Assembly: GCA_034509425.1 (NCBI GenBank)
Contig: JAVTVJ010000068.1
Coordinates: 3,658,001 to 3,722,000 of the forward strand
From: Eopsaltria australis
Lineage: Eukaryota; Chordata; Aves; Passeriformes; Petroicidae
Direction: 5' to 3'
Length of the DNA: 64,000 nt
The notes beneath the pieces were generated by a model. The model saw only the letters and a list, made by a program, of their open reading frames with translations, did no database searches and was not told where the DNA came from. Made by a program: the position numbers and the translations under genes. Position 1 is the first letter of the stretch. Every line of letters begins with the position of its first letter. Shown here piece after piece: positions 61,701 to 64,000 of this stretch.

Positions 61701-63235
61701 GCAACAAAATTCTAGTCCATGACTAGTGTTATGTGCTACCGTAGTATGAAGAATTATAATAAAGATTTTGTATGGAAGCCTGCAATCAGAAGCAATTGAA
61801 CAAAAAGCATTGTAGTTTTATAGAGCATTTTATTTCTTGTTTTTAAATTAGGTAGGAATTAAAACTTTTCATAAATAGCATATTCTTTATCAGGTGACAG
61901 ATAACAGTTAAAAACCAAACAATAACAGCGTCCAATTTCTGTGCCAAACAAGGCACATAAAAGACTTAAATAAATCAGCTTATGCTACTGAACGTATCAA
62001 AGAATAACAGAAATGCAAAACCTCTGCATTCCAGCACTCTTACAGAGAGCTTCAGTGAATAAATAATCTGCTTCCTCCACTAATGCTATGAAGCTATTGT
62101 TTGGTGTCTCTGTAGGAAATAGTTTAATCTGCTCATAAGCTTAAATTAATCTTTCCAAAAGAACGCATACTCATTCATCAGGAATTAGGCATTACACCTC
62201 CATAGAGATAACACGAATTTTCAAGACAGAACACAGAATGCCTGAAAACAAAGAGATCCATTTTCCACTCCATGCTTGAGAAATATATGTGCATTATGCT
62301 GCTTGAGGGACTCATCTCTATAAACCCCTGGTGCAGGTTTTTTTGGACCATTGAAGTCAGATTACCCATTTTTTTCTTTCTTCCTTGTCAGCTCCACAGT
62401 CTTCCTTTTACTTGCTACAGAATGTGATGGTAGAAAGCAAAATGATTTGTAGTGCACTGCACTTTGTACAAGCAATGCTCAGCTGTGATATTGACTGGCA
62501 TTTTAGAACAAGCTGGAATGAAAAGAATGTGAGCATAAGGTTGTTTAAGCCAAGCTGGGATGCAGCCAGCTCTGCTCATGAGGAGTTCACACGAGCTCTT
62601 CTCATGTGAAAGCTGACTTCCAAATTAAGTCAGATGAACTGTTAGTGAGAAGCAATGAAAGGGAGCCCACCGTCATTAGCCCAGGTGTAGATGTGCATGT
62701 AGCATGAAGTGAAAGATAAATTATTTAAATCCCACCCAGAGAGTGTGCCCTTCCACCACCTGAGGAAGAAGGCAATCTCACTGGGAAATGTAGCAGCTGG
62801 ATGAGAGCAGAGTGCCACACACTGGACAGCACATCACAGGTAAGGCTCTAGAAAGGGGCTAGATTTCTTCTGAGTCTCCAGCAACAACAGAGACTCTTTC
62901 CAAAGTTATAATCCCAAGGCTCACATTCTTTGCATTATGTGGGACTCTTAAAAATCCTCTAATCTCACATTCATTAAAGAGTATTGACCCTTCTAGTGTT
63001 TTAGCAACTTGGATTAGTTTATCCTTAAAGAGGCAGAGTGCTCATTCATACAAGGCCGAGAGAGAGAAAACATCCTCAGTAAACAAGGAAGAAAATATAG
63101 CAAAAGCAGTGACTGTACCTGATGGCTGCCTCTACCTCGCTTCCAGGAACAGTTGTCACATTTTTGGAAGAATCTGTGACCACAAACCAAAAAGACACCC
63201 GATCTGTCACATTGCAGAGCAGCACATTGGAAATT
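55638..63235 (-). CDS. CLTRN: Collectrin, last three coding exons (5' part off window)
   Basis: CLTRN (TMEM27) is a single-pass membrane protein homologous to the ACE2 stalk and anchor without the peptidase; it traffics amino-acid transporters in kidney proximal tubule and acts in islet beta cells. Exons in the window: 63119-63235, 59799-59993 and 55638-55788, counted from the stop as the last three of six if the gene structure is as in mammals. Seen: VLLCNVTDRVSFWFVVTD, RINSAFLLSDKTLQFLKI, one transmembrane helix and an acidic tail ending at TGA. All splice sites are GT/AG and phases join without a break. Exon lengths 117 and 195 equal those of ACE2 exons 16 and 17 (the latter before its lost base). 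The first exons, with the signal peptide, are to the right of 64000. Confidence 0.95.
55789..59798 (-). other. CLTRN intron 5
   Basis: 4.0 kb, AT-rich. Contains a poly-A run at 56110-56124 (+). No other repeat family or exon recognised. Confidence 0.6.
59799..59993 (-). CDS. CLTRN: CLTRN exon 5 (transmembrane)
   Basis: 195 nt, intact. Reads MNRNRINSAFLLSDKTLQFL, then KITSTLSPPVEPSTP, a membrane helix [20 protein letters not shown], and a basic stop-transfer QKHK. Acceptor CTGAAG, donor GTAAGC. Homologous to ACE2 exon 17. Confidence 0.97.
60150..60475 (+). mobile_element. CR1 LINE 3' end (sense) in CLTRN intron 4
   Basis: Blocks 'GGCCTCTTCTCTCAGGCAAC', 'GGACAAGAGGACATAGCCTC', 'GTGGTGGAGTCACCATCCCT' and 'GAGGTCTTTTCCTACCTAAA', followed by a tail of about five octamer-like ATTCTGTG/ATTCTATG units to 60475. 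Of the CR1 subfamily with the 'CACTCAGTGCCATGGTCTGC' block; low divergence, probably younger than its neighbours. Confidence 0.95.
61037..61073. repeat. 18-bp tandem duplication in CLTRN intron 4
   Basis: TTTCACTGCCTGTAGGCA followed by TTTCACTGCCTGTAAG: two near-identical copies head to tail. No function suggested. Confidence 0.85.
63119..63235 (-). CDS. CLTRN: CLTRN exon 4
   Basis: 117 nt. Reads ISNVLLCNVTDRVSFWFVVT, then DSSKNVTTVPGSEVEAAI. N-V-T glycosylation motifs twice. Acceptor TCTGCAG, donor GTACAG. Confidence 0.95.
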
Positions 63236-64000
63236 CTGCAGACAGTTAAAACAAAAATCATCATTAAAGAAGCATAGAAGGAATTGCTGAAATAGTTTAG
63301 ATTTTCTTTAAATATTGATCTTACCTAAGGGGGAAAAAAATCTTATTTTTAAGAAGTTAACAGTTAATACTCAAGAAAGAAATACGACTCACAGCATTTC
63401 CCATTTCCCAATATGTTTTTAAAGACAACAAGCTGATGAAGACCAAATGAGTCTTCAAATGAATTTCTAAATCTATTACGAACTTGCATGGTCCTGGATG
63501 TACATTTAGTGAATCAAATGGAAAAATACATATTTGAATAACAACCATCATTGGCTGTGACAAAGGCCACATAATGGAGCAAATGCCTTGGTGAACTAAG
63601 AGTTCTGGTTTTGACAGCAAATACCACAGGAACCAGTCAGTGAGAATTGCCCACGTGACTGTCAAGTGTGTGCAGTTCTTCTGCAAGATATGTTTGTGGG
63701 AGAGAAGATCAGTGGAATTGATGTTATTCTTTTTGACATCTTTCTTCACAGAGCCAGGCACAGAGGGGAGGGAACAAGCTAAATTTAGTCATTCTACTGG
63801 CTCTGGTCTCTGCCCTTTAGCTTACGCTGTGTCAAATATTTATATTATCTATTTTAAAGGAAGATTGCTCAGCTTTATGTGAAGTTAGATGTGGAGGGGC
63901 ACAGGCAGGCAGCTTCTCAATGCATATTCTGCAAATAGTGTGCGAAATGCCTTTTAAACGCCTTTTTTTTCATATTCCTAATAGTAAATGGTAGAAACAT
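63236..64000 (-). other. Part of CLTRN intron 3
   Basis: No exon found to the right edge; CLTRN exon 3 (homologous to ACE2 exon 15) was searched for and is not in the window. Confidence 0.6.

Noticed and set aside
1..64000. Prokaryotic-type systems (operons, CRISPR, phage, toxin-antitoxin)
   Set aside because: Interrupted genes with GT/AG introns, CR1 LINEs and a retroviral LTR show vertebrate DNA; no such system is present.

Overview
The window is a piece of a bird genome. The grounds are many truncated CR1 LINE tails, a solo endogenous-retrovirus LTR of avian type, small spliced exons in compact introns, and a vertebrate gene order BMX (+) / ACE2 (-) / CLTRN (-). I see no bacterial, viral or plasmid gene system and no CRISPR or operon. 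Nearly all long ORFs in single frames are chance ORFs or repeat-derived; the real genes are interrupted.

Layout. Positions 1-9897: no supportable gene; one solo LTR (6888-7475) and one CR1 (8688-9031). Positions 9898-17393 (+): scattered, decayed exons of the BMX tyrosine kinase (two SH2 exons, three kinase C-lobe exons, a doubtful last exon), with lesions in nearly every one. I read this as a unitary pseudogene. Positions 20821-45324 (-): all 18 coding exons of ACE2, every one with usable splice sites and with the zinc site, substrate-binding residues, transmembrane segment and C-terminal tail recognisable. Exon lengths sum to 2431 nt, two short of an 810-codon frame plus stop, because exon 2 and exon 17 each lack one base. 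A TATA box (45447-45455) and an HNF1-like site (45517-45529) mark the ACE2 promoter. Positions 45530-55637: intergenic, with a GC/CpG-rich block at about 49.07-50.1 kb and two CR1 pieces. Positions 55638-63235 (-): the last three coding exons of CLTRN (collectrin), intact; its 5' exons lie beyond the right edge.

How the genes relate. ACE2 is a zinc carboxypeptidase fused to a collectrin-like stalk and membrane anchor; CLTRN is the stand-alone paralogue of that second half and sits in tandem upstream of it. The two penultimate exon pairs have the same length in both genes (117 and 195 nt), except that ACE2 exon 17 has 194. That makes CLTRN a built-in control for the missing base. BMX and ACE2 are convergent, tail to tail.

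Main things to check: whether BMX is truly lost in this lineage (strong internal evidence), and whether the two ACE2 single-base deletions are real or consensus errors of the assembly (open). Coordinates of exons were placed by homology and splice signals, by eye, without alignment software.
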